This document shows, piece by piece, positions 1-6,013 of a DNA stretch of 6,253 nucleotides. Source of the DNA: Lentisphaeria bacterium (GTDB lineage: Bacteria > Verrucomicrobiota > Lentisphaeria > Victivallales > UBA1829). The DNA is taken from the NCBI GenBank assembly GCA_019408975.1, contig DXVA01000263.1, positions 1 through 6,253 on the forward strand, read 5' to 3'. The notes below the pieces were generated by a model, which made no database searches, was not told where the DNA came from, and saw only the letters and a list, made by a program, of their open reading frames with translations. Position 1 is the stretch's first letter. Each line of letters opens with the position of its first letter. The translations under genes were made by a program, and so were the position numbers.

Positions 1-18
1 CTTAAAAACGGGCAATAA
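1..18 (+). CDS. 3' end of a gene encoding an LKNG-repeat protein (partial)
   Basis: The first six codons read L-K-N-G-Q-stop in frame 1. This is the same LKNG tetrapeptide that fills the next gene, so the window probably opens at the tail of a tandem paralogue. Only 42 nt separate this stop from the next start, and the gap holds an SD but no recognisable promoter, which suggests co-transcription. With five residues visible, chance cannot be fully excluded. Confidence 0.55.
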   Translation, partial: LKNGQ

Positions 19-49
19 AGGCTCCGGTCAACAAAAAACCAAAAACAAT

Positions 50-54
50 GGAGG
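50..54 (+). promoter_or_regulatory. Ribosome binding site of the LKNG-repeat protein
   Basis: GGAGG lies 6 nt before the ATG at 61 in an A-rich leader. This is a near-ideal Shine-Dalgarno sequence and supports this small ORF being translated. Confidence 0.75.
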
Positions 55-60
55 CGAATC

Positions 61-306
61 ATGAAAAAACTCATGACACTAGCGGCAATCGGAATCCTCG
101 CAGCAGGGCTCGGCACAGTCAACGCGGCGGAAACAACCAAAGCGGCACCCGCAGCTGAAACGTTGAAAAACGGCTTGGCGAACGGGCTCAAAAACGGAAC
201 CGGGAAGGGACTCAGGAACGAAACGAAAAACGGTTTGAAGAATGGACTGAAGAACGGGCTCAAAAACGGATTGAAGAACGGCAAAGTGAATGGTAACGGA
301 AAGTAA
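61..306 (+). CDS. Small secreted LKNG tetrapeptide-repeat protein, function unknown
   Basis: This 81-residue protein belongs to no family I recognise. Residues 1-22 form a classical Sec signal peptide: MKK, a hydrophobic core around 6-20, and a likely cleavage site VNA|AE after residue 22. A short Ala/Glu/Thr linker follows. Residues 35-74 are ten consecutive tetrapeptides of the form [L/T]-x-N/G-G/E, ending in four perfect LKNG units (59-74) and a K-V-N-G-N-G-K tail. The mature part is about 59 residues, strongly basic, and built almost only from K, N, G and L. It contains no Cys and no catalytic-looking motif. A strong SD at 50-54 supports the start. The preceding gene ends in the same repeat, so this is probably one of a tandem family. 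An antimicrobial, cell-surface-binding or structural peptide are all possible; nothing here decides between them. Confidence 0.8.
   Translation: MKKLMTLAAIGILAAGLGTVNAAETTKAAPAAETLKNGLANGLKNGTGKGLRNETKNGLKNGLKNGLKNGLKNGKVNGNGK
163..282 (+). repeat. 12-bp coding tandem repeat (LKNG units)
   Basis: Ten 12-nt units encode the tetrapeptide array of the small secreted protein. The last four (235-282) all encode LKNG but vary at synonymous positions (ttg/ctg/ctc Leu, aag/aaa Lys, aat/aac Asn, gga/ggg/ggc Gly). The array is therefore not a very recent slippage product, and the peptide sequence appears to have been kept. Confidence 0.85.
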
Positions 307-326
307 ACTGCATCAATTCCCTGCCT

Positions 327-353
327 CCGCGTCCGGGAACGGTCCGGACGCGG
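327..353 (+). terminator. GC-rich hairpin, probable terminator of the LKNG-repeat gene
   Basis: A perfect 10-bp inverted repeat (arms CCGCGTCCGG and CCGGACGCGG) with a 7-nt loop begins 20 nt after the stop codon. It is followed only by TTATCCGCTT, so the U-tract is poor. It sits between the small gene and the promoter of the next operon, which fits a terminator or a 3' stabilising hairpin. Confidence 0.55.
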
Positions 354-361
354 TTATCCGC

Positions 362-389
362 TTGATTCCGGGCAGTCTCATGGTATATT
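362..389 (+). promoter_or_regulatory. Putative extended -10 sigma-70 promoter of the sigma-kinase-esterase operon
   Basis: TTGATT (362-367, 4 of 6 matches to consensus) and TATATT (384-389, 5 of 6) are separated by 16 nt. TG occurs at 381-382, one base before the -10, giving an extended -10 element. Transcription would start near 396, leaving a leader of about 40 nt before the sigma factor. It begins 9 nt after the hairpin that closes the upstream gene. Confidence 0.5.
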
Positions 390-421
390 TTGCATCTGAT
401 GAAATAAGAAACTATCGGAAA

Positions 422-425
422 GGAG
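422..425 (+). promoter_or_regulatory. Ribosome binding site of the ECF sigma factor
   Basis: The sequence AAAGGAG ends at 425, 9 nt before the ATG at 435. It supports this start over the overlapping upstream ORF in another frame. Confidence 0.65.
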
Positions 426-434
426 TTCAGCGCA

Positions 435-1031
435 ATGTTACAGCCGGATACGGAACAGTTGAATCTCTGGGCAAGTCGTTTTCTGGAACACCGGGAACGG
501 CTTCTGTCGCTTGCACGGAGGAATCTCAATCCGAACCTGCTGAAACGGGTTTCGGCGGAAGATGTGGTTCAGGACACCCTGTCGGCAGCCTGCGGGAAGA
601 TCGGCTTTTTCGAAAACAACCCGGAGATTCCGGTCTATTTCAAACTGCGAACCATTCTGTTCCAGACCATTTCCGCCATGGAGCGCAGGCATCTGCAATC
701 TCAAAAACGCGATGCCTGCAAGGAACAGGAAATAACGGAAAACAGCAGTGACTCCTCCGCCCGGATCAACTGGAACATGTTTGCCGACACCGTGACAGGC
801 CCCCTGACCAAAGTCATCCGCGGCGACCGTTACGCCCTGCTGAAAAAAGCGCTGGAATCTCTGCCGGAAAACGACCGGCGGATTCTTGAACTCCGCCATT
901 TCGACGGCATATCCAACTCCGGTTGCGCCGAACTCCTGAATATCGCGCCGAAAGCAGCCAGCATCCGTTATGTGAGAGCGCTTCAGCGGCTTCAAAAACA
1001 ACTGATCGAATTTACCGAGTTCCAATCATGA
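435..1031 (+). CDS. ECF-subfamily RNA polymerase sigma factor
   Basis: This 198-residue protein has the two-domain ECF layout. Region sigma2 spans about residues 15-92. It includes S-A-E-D-V-V-Q-D-T-L (40-49), the typical core-binding region 2.2, then an aromatic and basic segment around 68-92 that would melt and read the -10. A polar linker (about 95-130) leads to sigma4 at about 133-190: L-E-S-L-P-E-N-D-R-R-I-L-E-L-R, then a helix-turn-helix around 158-187 rich in Arg and Lys. Length and motifs match the short ECF factors common in Planctomycetes and Lentisphaerota. No anti-sigma factor gene is adjacent. Instead the stop codon overlaps the start of a Ser/Thr kinase (ATGA, 1028-1031), so the pair is probably translationally coupled and functionally linked, perhaps by phosphorylation of the sigma factor. 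That last step is inference. Confidence 0.88.
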   Translation: MLQPDTEQLNLWASRFLEHRERLLSLARRNLNPNLLKRVSAEDVVQDTLSAACGKIGFFENNPEIPVYFKLRTILFQTISAMERRHLQSQKRDACKEQEITENSSDSSARINWNMFADTVTGPLTKVIRGDRYALLKKALESLPENDRRILELRHFDGISNSGCAELLNIAPKAASIRYVRALQRLQKQLIEFTEFQS

Positions 1032-3307
1032 ATGAAGAAATCTCTCTGGAAGACCTGATTGAACTGTTCCTCGACCGGTGCCGCGCCGGCAGTACACCGG
1101 ATGCCGCATCCTTCGCCGCAGAACACCCGGAACACTCCGCCGAATTATTGAAAATTCTGCCGCTGCTGCTTGAAATGGAAGGACTGGGACATGAAAAAAC
1201 GCAGAAGATTTCTCCGCAGCCCTCCCAGGCACCGAATCTGCCGGACTCCGATTACAGGCTGCTCAGGAAGATCGGAAGCGGCGGCATGGGCGTCGTGTTC
1301 GAGGCACTGCAGATTTCCCTGAACCGCAGAGTCGCGGTCAAACTGTTGTCCTCTTCTCTGCTTGCAGATGCCTTACAGCGGGAACGCTTCGAGAATGAGG
1401 CACGCGTCATCGCCATGCTTCACCATCCGAATATCGTCAAAATCCTCAGTGCCGGATGCAGCCCGGAGCGCTGCTACTATGCAATGGAACTGATCGAAGG
1501 CAAAGGGCTGGATCAATGCACTTTCAGCGATCTGCGCGAAATCGCAGGGATCGGACTCCAGGCGGCAAAAGCACTGGCTTACGCCCACAGCTGCGGCATC
1601 ATGCACAGGGACATCAAACCGGCAAATCTTCTCCTCGACGCCGCCGGCGAAGTCCATGTAAGCGACTTCGGACTTGCGTTCGTCCTGCGCGGCGACAATG
1701 AGATTGTGGAAAGAGAAGGTTCCCGGAGCGGCACCCTCCGCTACATGTCCCCGGAACGGCTGGCGGATGGCGTCAACACCTTCTCCTCCGACCAGTATTC
1801 CCTCGGCGCGACGCTTTATGAACTCATCGCAAAATCCCCGCTTCTCCCGGAACGGTCTCCGAAAGAATTGATGGAAAGAATCTGCCGGGAACCGGTGCCT
1901 CCGCTGCAATGCAGCGAACCGGATCTTGCCGCCATCATCAATAAAAGCATCAGTTACCATCCCGGCAGCCGTTACCGGAGTATGGACGAAATGGCGGAGG
2001 AGCTTCAACATTTTCTGAACCGCGAACCGGTTCACGCCGCCTCGCCGTCACCGGCAAAACGGCTCGTTTTATGGACAAAACGCAAACCGGCAGTTGCCGC
2101 GCTGACCTTTGCGGCGTTTTCCTGTGCCGCCGCTTTCGTCATCGCGCTTGCGGAAGGCTACAGACGGACAGCGGACGCCTTGGAGCAGGCGGAACGGAAT
2201 GCCGCCGTCGCGGATGAGACATTGTCGCAGGTCTTCGCCCGCATCGCGGAACAGCCGCCGTCGCAGAAAAACACCCTGCTGCTTTCGACTTTACTGCCCT
2301 ATTACCGGATGATCGCCGGCGAAAGGAATCTGCCGGATTCGAAAATCTGCGAAGCCAACGCCATCATCGGGGAATGCGCCCTGCGTGCCGGCAGCTACGC
2401 GCTCGCGGAAAAAGCATTTCGCAGTATGATGAAGTTCAGAACGGATGCTTTTCCCCTCAACCAGCTCGCTGCTGCGCTCAAAAAACAGGGAAAGGCAGAA
2501 GAAGCCGAAGAACTGTCCCGACAGGTTGCCGCCCGTTTTTCCGGATCGGAAAAGGCGGAGGACCGTTTTGAAGCCGTCCGTGCATTACTGGCGTTGTCCA
2601 ATTCCCCGGAAAGCAAAGAGCGTTCCCAGGCTTTCGGAATTCTGGAAGCCCTGCTGGCGGATCATCCGAATCATCCGGAGTACCGGTTCCAGTATGCACA
2701 GCTCCTGGGCGGAAATCCGCGGCTGTTCCGCAACAAACGCATCCCCGGCGTCGAACCCAATGCTGTCGTCCTGCTTCTGCAACTGGCCGACGCGCATCCG
2801 GAACGGCCGGAATACGGACTTGCGCTGGTCGAGCTGATGCTGCGCAAATTCCGTTACGCACGCTCCTTCCGGGAACGCGAACGGCGGGAAGCCGCAGATA
2901 CGGTAACCCTCTCAGAAAGGCTCCTCGGGCGCTGGCCGAACGATCCGCAGATCGTCTCCGCCGTGGTTCAGCTGCATAAACGGTATCTTGAACTTCTGCG
3001 TCAGCGAGGAAAAGATGCCGAAGCCGGAAAAGAAACGAACCGTCTGCTCGGCATTCTGGAAATCCTCTTTTATAATCCGGAGATATCCGATGCGGTAAAG
3101 GAAAATCTGCTTCGTCTCCAATTCCGGCATCTGGAACTCTTCCGGCGCAGCGGCAGGACTGAAGACGCCGCCCTGCTGCTGGAGAAAATCAAGCGGGAGC
3201 TGACTCACTATCATGGGGCGGAACTGCCGGAATTCAGGAAAAAGCTGGAGACGGAAACCGGACGCCATTCACAACTAAAACCACGAAAGGAACAGACAAT
3301 CCCATGA
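1028..3307 (+). CDS. PknB-type Ser/Thr protein kinase with transmembrane segment and TPR-like C-terminal region
   Basis: The start at 1028 is chosen over an in-frame ATG at 923. It forms an ATGA overlap with the sigma factor stop, and the extra 35 residues would lie inside the sigma gene. The product has 759 residues. Residues 1-55 are an acidic helical module often seen before PVC kinases (around R-C-R-A-G-S-T-P-D-A, 17-26). The kinase domain covers about 75-330, with glycine loop G-S-G-G-M-G (83-88), VAVK lysine K105, probable helix-C Glu E124, H-R-D-I-K-P-A-N (193-200; catalytic D195), D-F-G (213-215) and S-P-E (241-243). All key residues are present, so it should be active. A hydrophobic segment at about 354-375 after basic residues predicts one membrane span with the kinase in the cytoplasm. 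Residues 380-759 are Ala/Leu/Glu-rich helical repeats resembling TPRs, probably outside the membrane and sensing or scaffolding. Its stop overlaps the next gene by ATGA. Confidence 0.92.
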   Translation: MNEEISLEDLIELFLDRCRAGSTPDAASFAAEHPEHSAELLKILPLLLEMEGLGHEKTQKISPQPSQAPNLPDSDYRLLRKIGSGGMGVVFEALQISLNRRVAVKLLSSSLLADALQRERFENEARVIAMLHHPNIVKILSAGCSPERCYYAMELIEGKGLDQCTFSDLREIAGIGLQAAKALAYAHSCGIMHRDIKPANLLLDAAGEVHVSDFGLAFVLRGDNEIVEREGSRSGTLRYMSPERLADGVNTFSSDQYSLGATLYELIAKSPLLPERSPKELMERICREPVPPLQCSEPDLAAIINKSISYHPGSRYRSMDEMAEELQHFLNREPVHAASPSPAKRLVLWTKRKPAVAALTFAAFSCAAAFVIALAEGYRRTADALEQAERNAAVADETLSQVFARIAEQPPSQKNTLLLSTLLPYYRMIAGERNLPDSKICEANAIIGECALRAGSYALAEKAFRSMMKFRTDAFPLNQLAAALKKQGKAEEAEELSRQVAARFSGSEKAEDRFEAVRALLALSNSPESKERSQAFGILEALLADHPNHPEYRFQYAQLLGGNPRLFRNKRIPGVEPNAVVLLLQLADAHPERPEYGLALVELMLRKFRYARSFRERERREAADTVTLSERLLGRWPNDPQIVSAVVQLHKRYLELLRQRGKDAEAGKETNRLLGILEILFYNPEISDAVKENLLRLQFRHLELFRRSGRTEDAALLLEKIKRELTHYHGAELPEFRKKLETETGRHSQLKPRKEQTIP

Positions 3308-4101
3308 AACATTATTTTCCAGCCCATGCCGGAATCTTTCTGCTTCTGGCTGCCGCCGGCGCCTTTCCCGCTGCGGACGCAGGGGAAAAACAAATACAGG
3401 AACGGCAGACGCCGCACCCGGATTGCGGAATCCCTTCCGGCGCAAACATTGCACGCAGATACTTCAAGGGAAAATCGGGAGGAATCAGCTATTGCCTGAT
3501 CACGGAAAACATGACACGCCCCGATACGCCGTCACTGGTTCTGATCCTTCACGGCAAAAGCGGCTGCGGCACTGACAATACACGGCAATTGGCATCTCCG
3601 GCGGTAAAGTCTCTGCTGGGCTTTATCCGCTCCAGCGGCGAAAAAACCGTAATCATCGTCCCGCAGTGCCCGCCGGACCGGGACTGGGTGCGCGGCGGAA
3701 CGGGTTCCATGCTGTCTGTCGCGGCGGAGCTGACGGCGGAACAATGCCGGAAGTTCCGCATTCCGCCGGAAAAGACTTATATTACCGGCGTCTCCATGGG
3801 CGGAGGAGCCTGCTACGCCATGATGTCTTCCCGTCCCGGAATGTTCGCAAAAGCAATCGTTGTCAGCGCCGGGGGACGTCCGTCTGCCGCTGGAAGCATG
3901 AACGGCGGTTTTTATATCATCCACGGCGAAAACGACCGCCTGATCCCCGTGGCAAGAGCCAGGGAAACGGCGCGGATGCTTGCCGGGGACAAGAAGAATC
4001 AGGTTATATTCAAAAGCCTTCCGGGGAAAGGCCATGCCGACGGAGCAGAGGCTGCCTATACGCAGGAGTGCTGGCGCTGGCTGTTCCGGCAGAAAAGTTA
4101 A
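3304..4101 (+). CDS. Secreted alpha/beta-hydrolase, feruloyl esterase / PHB-depolymerase-like
   Basis: This 265-residue protein carries a Sec signal peptide, with a hydrophobic stretch about 9-22 and probable cleavage after A-D-A at 26. The mature part is a compact alpha/beta-hydrolase. It has an oxyanion-side L-I-L-H-G-K-S-G (80-87), nucleophile elbow G-V-S-M-G-G with S164, acid D211 in H-G-E-N-D-R-L-I-P, and base H244 in G-K-G-H-A-D. The spacing is canonical for the LpqC / feruloyl esterase / polyhydroxybutyrate depolymerase group, enzymes that cleave acyl or hydroxycinnamoyl esters outside the cytoplasm. The start overlaps the kinase stop (ATGA, 3304-3307), and an AAGGA at 3287-3291 lies 12 nt upstream. 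Next to a CE15-like esterase, a role on plant cell-wall esters is likely. The exact substrate cannot be read from sequence; acetylxylan or a peptide or lipid ester remain possible. Confidence 0.82.
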   Translation: MKHYFPAHAGIFLLLAAAGAFPAADAGEKQIQERQTPHPDCGIPSGANIARRYFKGKSGGISYCLITENMTRPDTPSLVLILHGKSGCGTDNTRQLASPAVKSLLGFIRSSGEKTVIIVPQCPPDRDWVRGGTGSMLSVAAELTAEQCRKFRIPPEKTYITGVSMGGGACYAMMSSRPGMFAKAIVVSAGGRPSAAGSMNGGFYIIHGENDRLIPVARARETARMLAGDKKNQVIFKSLPGKGHADGAEAAYTQECWRWLFRQKS

Positions 4102-4151
4102 ATATGCAGCAGTCCTGCCGCCCACGGGCAACCCCGACTACAGCAAAAAAC

Positions 4152-4156
4152 AGGAG
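4152..4156 (+). promoter_or_regulatory. Ribosome binding site for the signal-peptide form of the CE15-like protein
   Basis: AGGAG, within AAACAGGAG (4148-4156), lies 6 nt before the ATG at 4163. It supports the start that includes the export signal. Confidence 0.65.
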
Positions 4157-4162
4157 TCATAC

Positions 4163-5551
4163 ATGAAACATTGCATTTACTTTATTTTGTCCGCCGCTTT
4201 CCTATTGAATCTGAACGGGCGGGAAAAAGAAAAAAACGACATGTCCGCCACTGGAATTTCACAAAACAAGCATGTATCTTTACAGCCATCTCAGACAATA
4301 CGACAACAGAAACAGGAGAGAAACATGCCGAGGCCCCGTGAAGAAATCATGAAAGACATCAATTACGACGAGTCAAAAATTCCGTCTTACACCCTGCCCT
4401 CCCCGCTGGAGAAAAAGGACGGGGGACGCATCACAAGTGCTTATGAATGGGTGAACAGCCGGCGTCCGGAAGTGCTTGCACTGTATCGAGAGGAAGTTTA
4501 CGGGCAGACTCCGCCGCGCCCGGACAAGATGTGGTTTGAAACCCTTTCCGTCAGGGAAGACGCTCTTGACGGCACCGCGATCCGGAAAGAAATCCGGCTT
4601 CACTTCGCCATGGACAACGGGAAAAGCCACTCCTTCGTAATGCTGCTTTACATACCGAAAAACGCAAAAGCGCCGGCGCCGGTGTTCCTCGGGCTCAATT
4701 TCAAGGGCAATCATGCCGCAACGGATGAAAAAGACGTCCGGATGACAGGAAGAAAGCCCGACGGCGAAATCGTGCATCCGAACGGCAATGCCTCGCAGGT
4801 CCACCGCTGGCAGTTCAGGGAAACCATCCGGCGCGGTTACGCTTCCGCGACAGTCTGCTACCACGATATTTTCCCGGACCGCAACGACGAAGCAAGCTGG
4901 CATCACAGCATTTACGGACTGTTCTATCCGGACAAGACGCCGGAAGAGATTCATGCACGGCATTCAGCGATCGGCGCATGGGCGTGGGGGCTCAGCCGGA
5001 TGCTGGACTGCCTGGAACGCGAACCCATGGTCGACAGCGCAAAAGCAATGGTTCACGGTCATTCCCGCCTGGGCAAGACTGCTCTATGGGCGGGTGCGAC
5101 CGATCCGCGTTTCCGTCTGGTGATGTCCAACGATTCCGGCTGCGGCGGAGCGGCTCTGTTCAAACGCTGTATCGGGGAAAATGTCGAAATCATACTCTCC
5201 TCGTTCCCCTACTGGTTCGTCACTCCGTTTGCAAACTATATCAGGAACGAGGCGGGAATGCCGTTCGACCAGCACTGGCTGATCTCTCTGATCGCTCCGC
5301 GTCCCGTCTGCATAGCAAGCGCGACGGAAGATTTGTGGGCTGATCCCAAAGGAGAATTTCTTTCCGGAGTCCATGCGGCGGAAGTCTACCGCCTCTTCGG
5401 TGCGAAAGGGCTCGGGACAGATATCATGCCTCCGCCCGACAAACCCGTCACCGGCGAGATCAGTTATCATCTGAGAACCGGAAAACACGATCAGACTCTG
5501 GAAGACTGGCTCCACTACTGGGAACTGGCGGACAGGCTGTTCCGAAAATAA
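4163..5551 (+). CDS. CE15-family glucuronoyl esterase-like protein
   Basis: From the SD-backed ATG at 4163 the product has 462 residues. An in-frame ATG at 3980 is rejected because it lies deep in the previous gene. Residues 1-18 resemble a short signal peptide. Residues 19-54 are a polar linker, and the CE15 fold begins near 66 (N-Y-D-E-S-K-I-P-S-Y-T-L-P). The nucleophile is S301 in G-H-S-R-L-G-K, with oxyanion R302 and substrate-contact K305. E339, W392 and H442 fall at the same offsets from the serine as the ligand-contact and catalytic residues of Opitutus OtCE15A, as I recall that numbering. The usual catalytic Glu (Ser+23) is D324 here, in N-D-S-G-C-G-G, while D390 matches the second acidic position. 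The family cleaves esters between lignin alcohols and 4-O-methylglucuronic acid on xylan. The gene starts 61 nt after the hydrolase with no visible promoter, so it is probably co-transcribed. A second in-frame start occurs at 4325. Confidence 0.87.
   Translation: MKHCIYFILSAAFLLNLNGREKEKNDMSATGISQNKHVSLQPSQTIRQQKQERNMPRPREEIMKDINYDESKIPSYTLPSPLEKKDGGRITSAYEWVNSRRPEVLALYREEVYGQTPPRPDKMWFETLSVREDALDGTAIRKEIRLHFAMDNGKSHSFVMLLYIPKNAKAPAPVFLGLNFKGNHAATDEKDVRMTGRKPDGEIVHPNGNASQVHRWQFRETIRRGYASATVCYHDIFPDRNDEASWHHSIYGLFYPDKTPEEIHARHSAIGAWAWGLSRMLDCLEREPMVDSAKAMVHGHSRLGKTALWAGATDPRFRLVMSNDSGCGGAALFKRCIGENVEIILSSFPYWFVTPFANYIRNEAGMPFDQHWLISLIAPRPVCIASATEDLWADPKGEFLSGVHAAEVYRLFGAKGLGTDIMPPPDKPVTGEISYHLRTGKHDQTLEDWLHYWELADRLFRK
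4314..4327 (+). promoter_or_regulatory. Internal SD plus in-frame alternative ATG in the CE15-like gene
   Basis: AGGAG (4314-4318) lies 6 nt before an in-frame ATG at 4325 (residue 55 of the long form). Initiation here would give a 408-residue protein lacking the signal peptide and linker but keeping the whole CE15 domain. The SD context is the same nine bases as at the upstream start. Which start is used cannot be decided from sequence. Confidence 0.5.
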
Positions 5552-5554
5552 AAA

Positions 5555-5568
5555 CTGCCCCACGGCAG
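5555..5568 (+). terminator. Weak hairpin after the CE15-like gene
   Basis: CTGCC-CCAC-GGCAG forms a 5-bp stem 3 nt after the stop codon. No U-tract follows, so it is at best a weak or factor-assisted terminator. No better terminator is visible before the remnant gene further downstream. Confidence 0.25.
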
Positions 5569-5727
5569 AATATGCGGAAATATACAGGGGGTGCTGAACC
5601 GGGAGGCATCATGTTGCATTTCTGAAAAATGACATGCTGGATGCTCCCCGATCCATGAAAATACAGACTGGAACCGGATTTCCGGCAGATTGGTCTGACA
5701 TGGCAGACTTAAAAAACTGCAGGATTC

Positions 5728-5838
5728 AAAATGTTTGTAAACTCTGAAAACTGCCGCTCCATGCATCCAGACTTCCAGCGGCTCGTCGAATAATCTGCAC
5801 CGGTAAAATGCCAGATGCCATTTAAATATGAACAGCAA
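5728..5838 (-). pseudogene. Remnant of a Panacea/DUF4065 (SocA-like) antitoxin-type gene
   Basis: On the minus strand the frame ending near 5728 reads K-W-H-L-A-F-Y, then R-L-F-D-E-P-L-E-V-W-M-H-G, then R-V-Y-K-H-F. This is the conserved central block of the Panacea (DUF4065) domain, in which a WxLA(F/L)Y segment precedes (L)FDExxEAWxHGPVVPxVY. Members are known as SocA-like antitoxins or proteolytic-adaptor proteins and are common near prophages and toxin genes. Only about 37 residues fit. Stop codons lie just upstream in this frame, and a decayed reading (around I-N-A-L-I-N-Q-F) may continue in another frame to about 5877. Downstream the family C-terminus is not recognisable and the frame runs into the CE15 gene. 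The family is about 150 residues or more, so this copy is truncated at both ends and cannot be functional. No partner toxin is visible. Confidence 0.68.
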
Positions 5839-5897
5839 ACTGGTTTATGAGAGCATTAATAGACGGATTTCTTTTATTTAAAAAATTGGTTTCATAG

Positions 5898-6013
5898 TGC
5901 GATGCTCTGCATCGCAAAAATGCTTCGTGCAGGACTTTCAGTCCTGCTTCGGTCCAGCTGAACAAGCTGGTCGCCGCAGGCGAAATCCCCGACAGGGCGT
6001 ATGCTTGCATCGC
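5898..6013. repeat. Palindrome-rich block of consecutive hairpins inside a short inverted repeat (MITE/REP-like)
   Basis: Perfect stems follow one another. TGCGATGC/GCATCGCA (5898-5905 and 5909-5916) has a TCT loop. GCAGGACT/AGTCCTGC (5929-5936 and 5940-5947) has a TTC loop. CCAGCT/AGCTGG (5954-5959 and 5965-5970) has a GAACA loop. TCGCC/GGCGA (5971-5975 and 5979-5983) has a GCA loop, and a short CCC/GGG pair lies at 5988-5997. GCATCGC recurs at 6007-6013, so the first arm could also pair across the whole block and make a closed multi-branch structure. Several stems have 3-nt loops. The regularity suggests a non-coding mobile repeat or a structured RNA or single-strand DNA element rather than a gene. 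ORFs read through it on both strands are by-products of the palindromes. Confidence 0.75.

Noticed and set aside
290..751. 153-codon plus-strand ORF spanning the hairpin, promoter and sigma N-terminus
   Set aside because: It is out of frame with both neighbours, crosses the terminator-like hairpin and promoter, and has no domain.
438..1025. 195-codon minus-strand ORF opposite the sigma factor
   Set aside because: The plus strand clearly encodes sigma2 and sigma4 motifs. The antisense product has no recognisable domain and is a GC-codon shadow.
923..1027. Upstream in-frame extension of the kinase from an ATG at 923
   Set aside because: It lies wholly inside the sigma factor gene, lacks an SD, and the ATGA overlap at 1028 is a much better start.
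3532..4131. 199-codon minus-strand ORF opposite the hydrolase
   Set aside because: It is antisense to a gene with a full catalytic triad, and its translation shows only low-complexity shadow sequence.
3980..4162. 61-codon N-terminal extension of the CE15-like protein
   Set aside because: It overlaps the hydrolase coding region out of frame, shows no SD, and would bury the signal peptide.
4373..4963. 196-codon minus-strand ORF opposite the CE15-like gene
   Set aside because: The plus strand carries the CE15 domain. The antisense frame has no motif or SD.
5515..5838. Treating the whole 107-codon minus-strand ORF as an intact gene
   Set aside because: Only the first third matches Panacea. The rest has no family signal and runs into the 3' end of the CE15-like gene.
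5898..6013. CRISPR array or integron attC site
   Set aside because: The stems differ from each other, with no repeat-spacer periodicity, no integrase and no attC core sites, so neither description fits.
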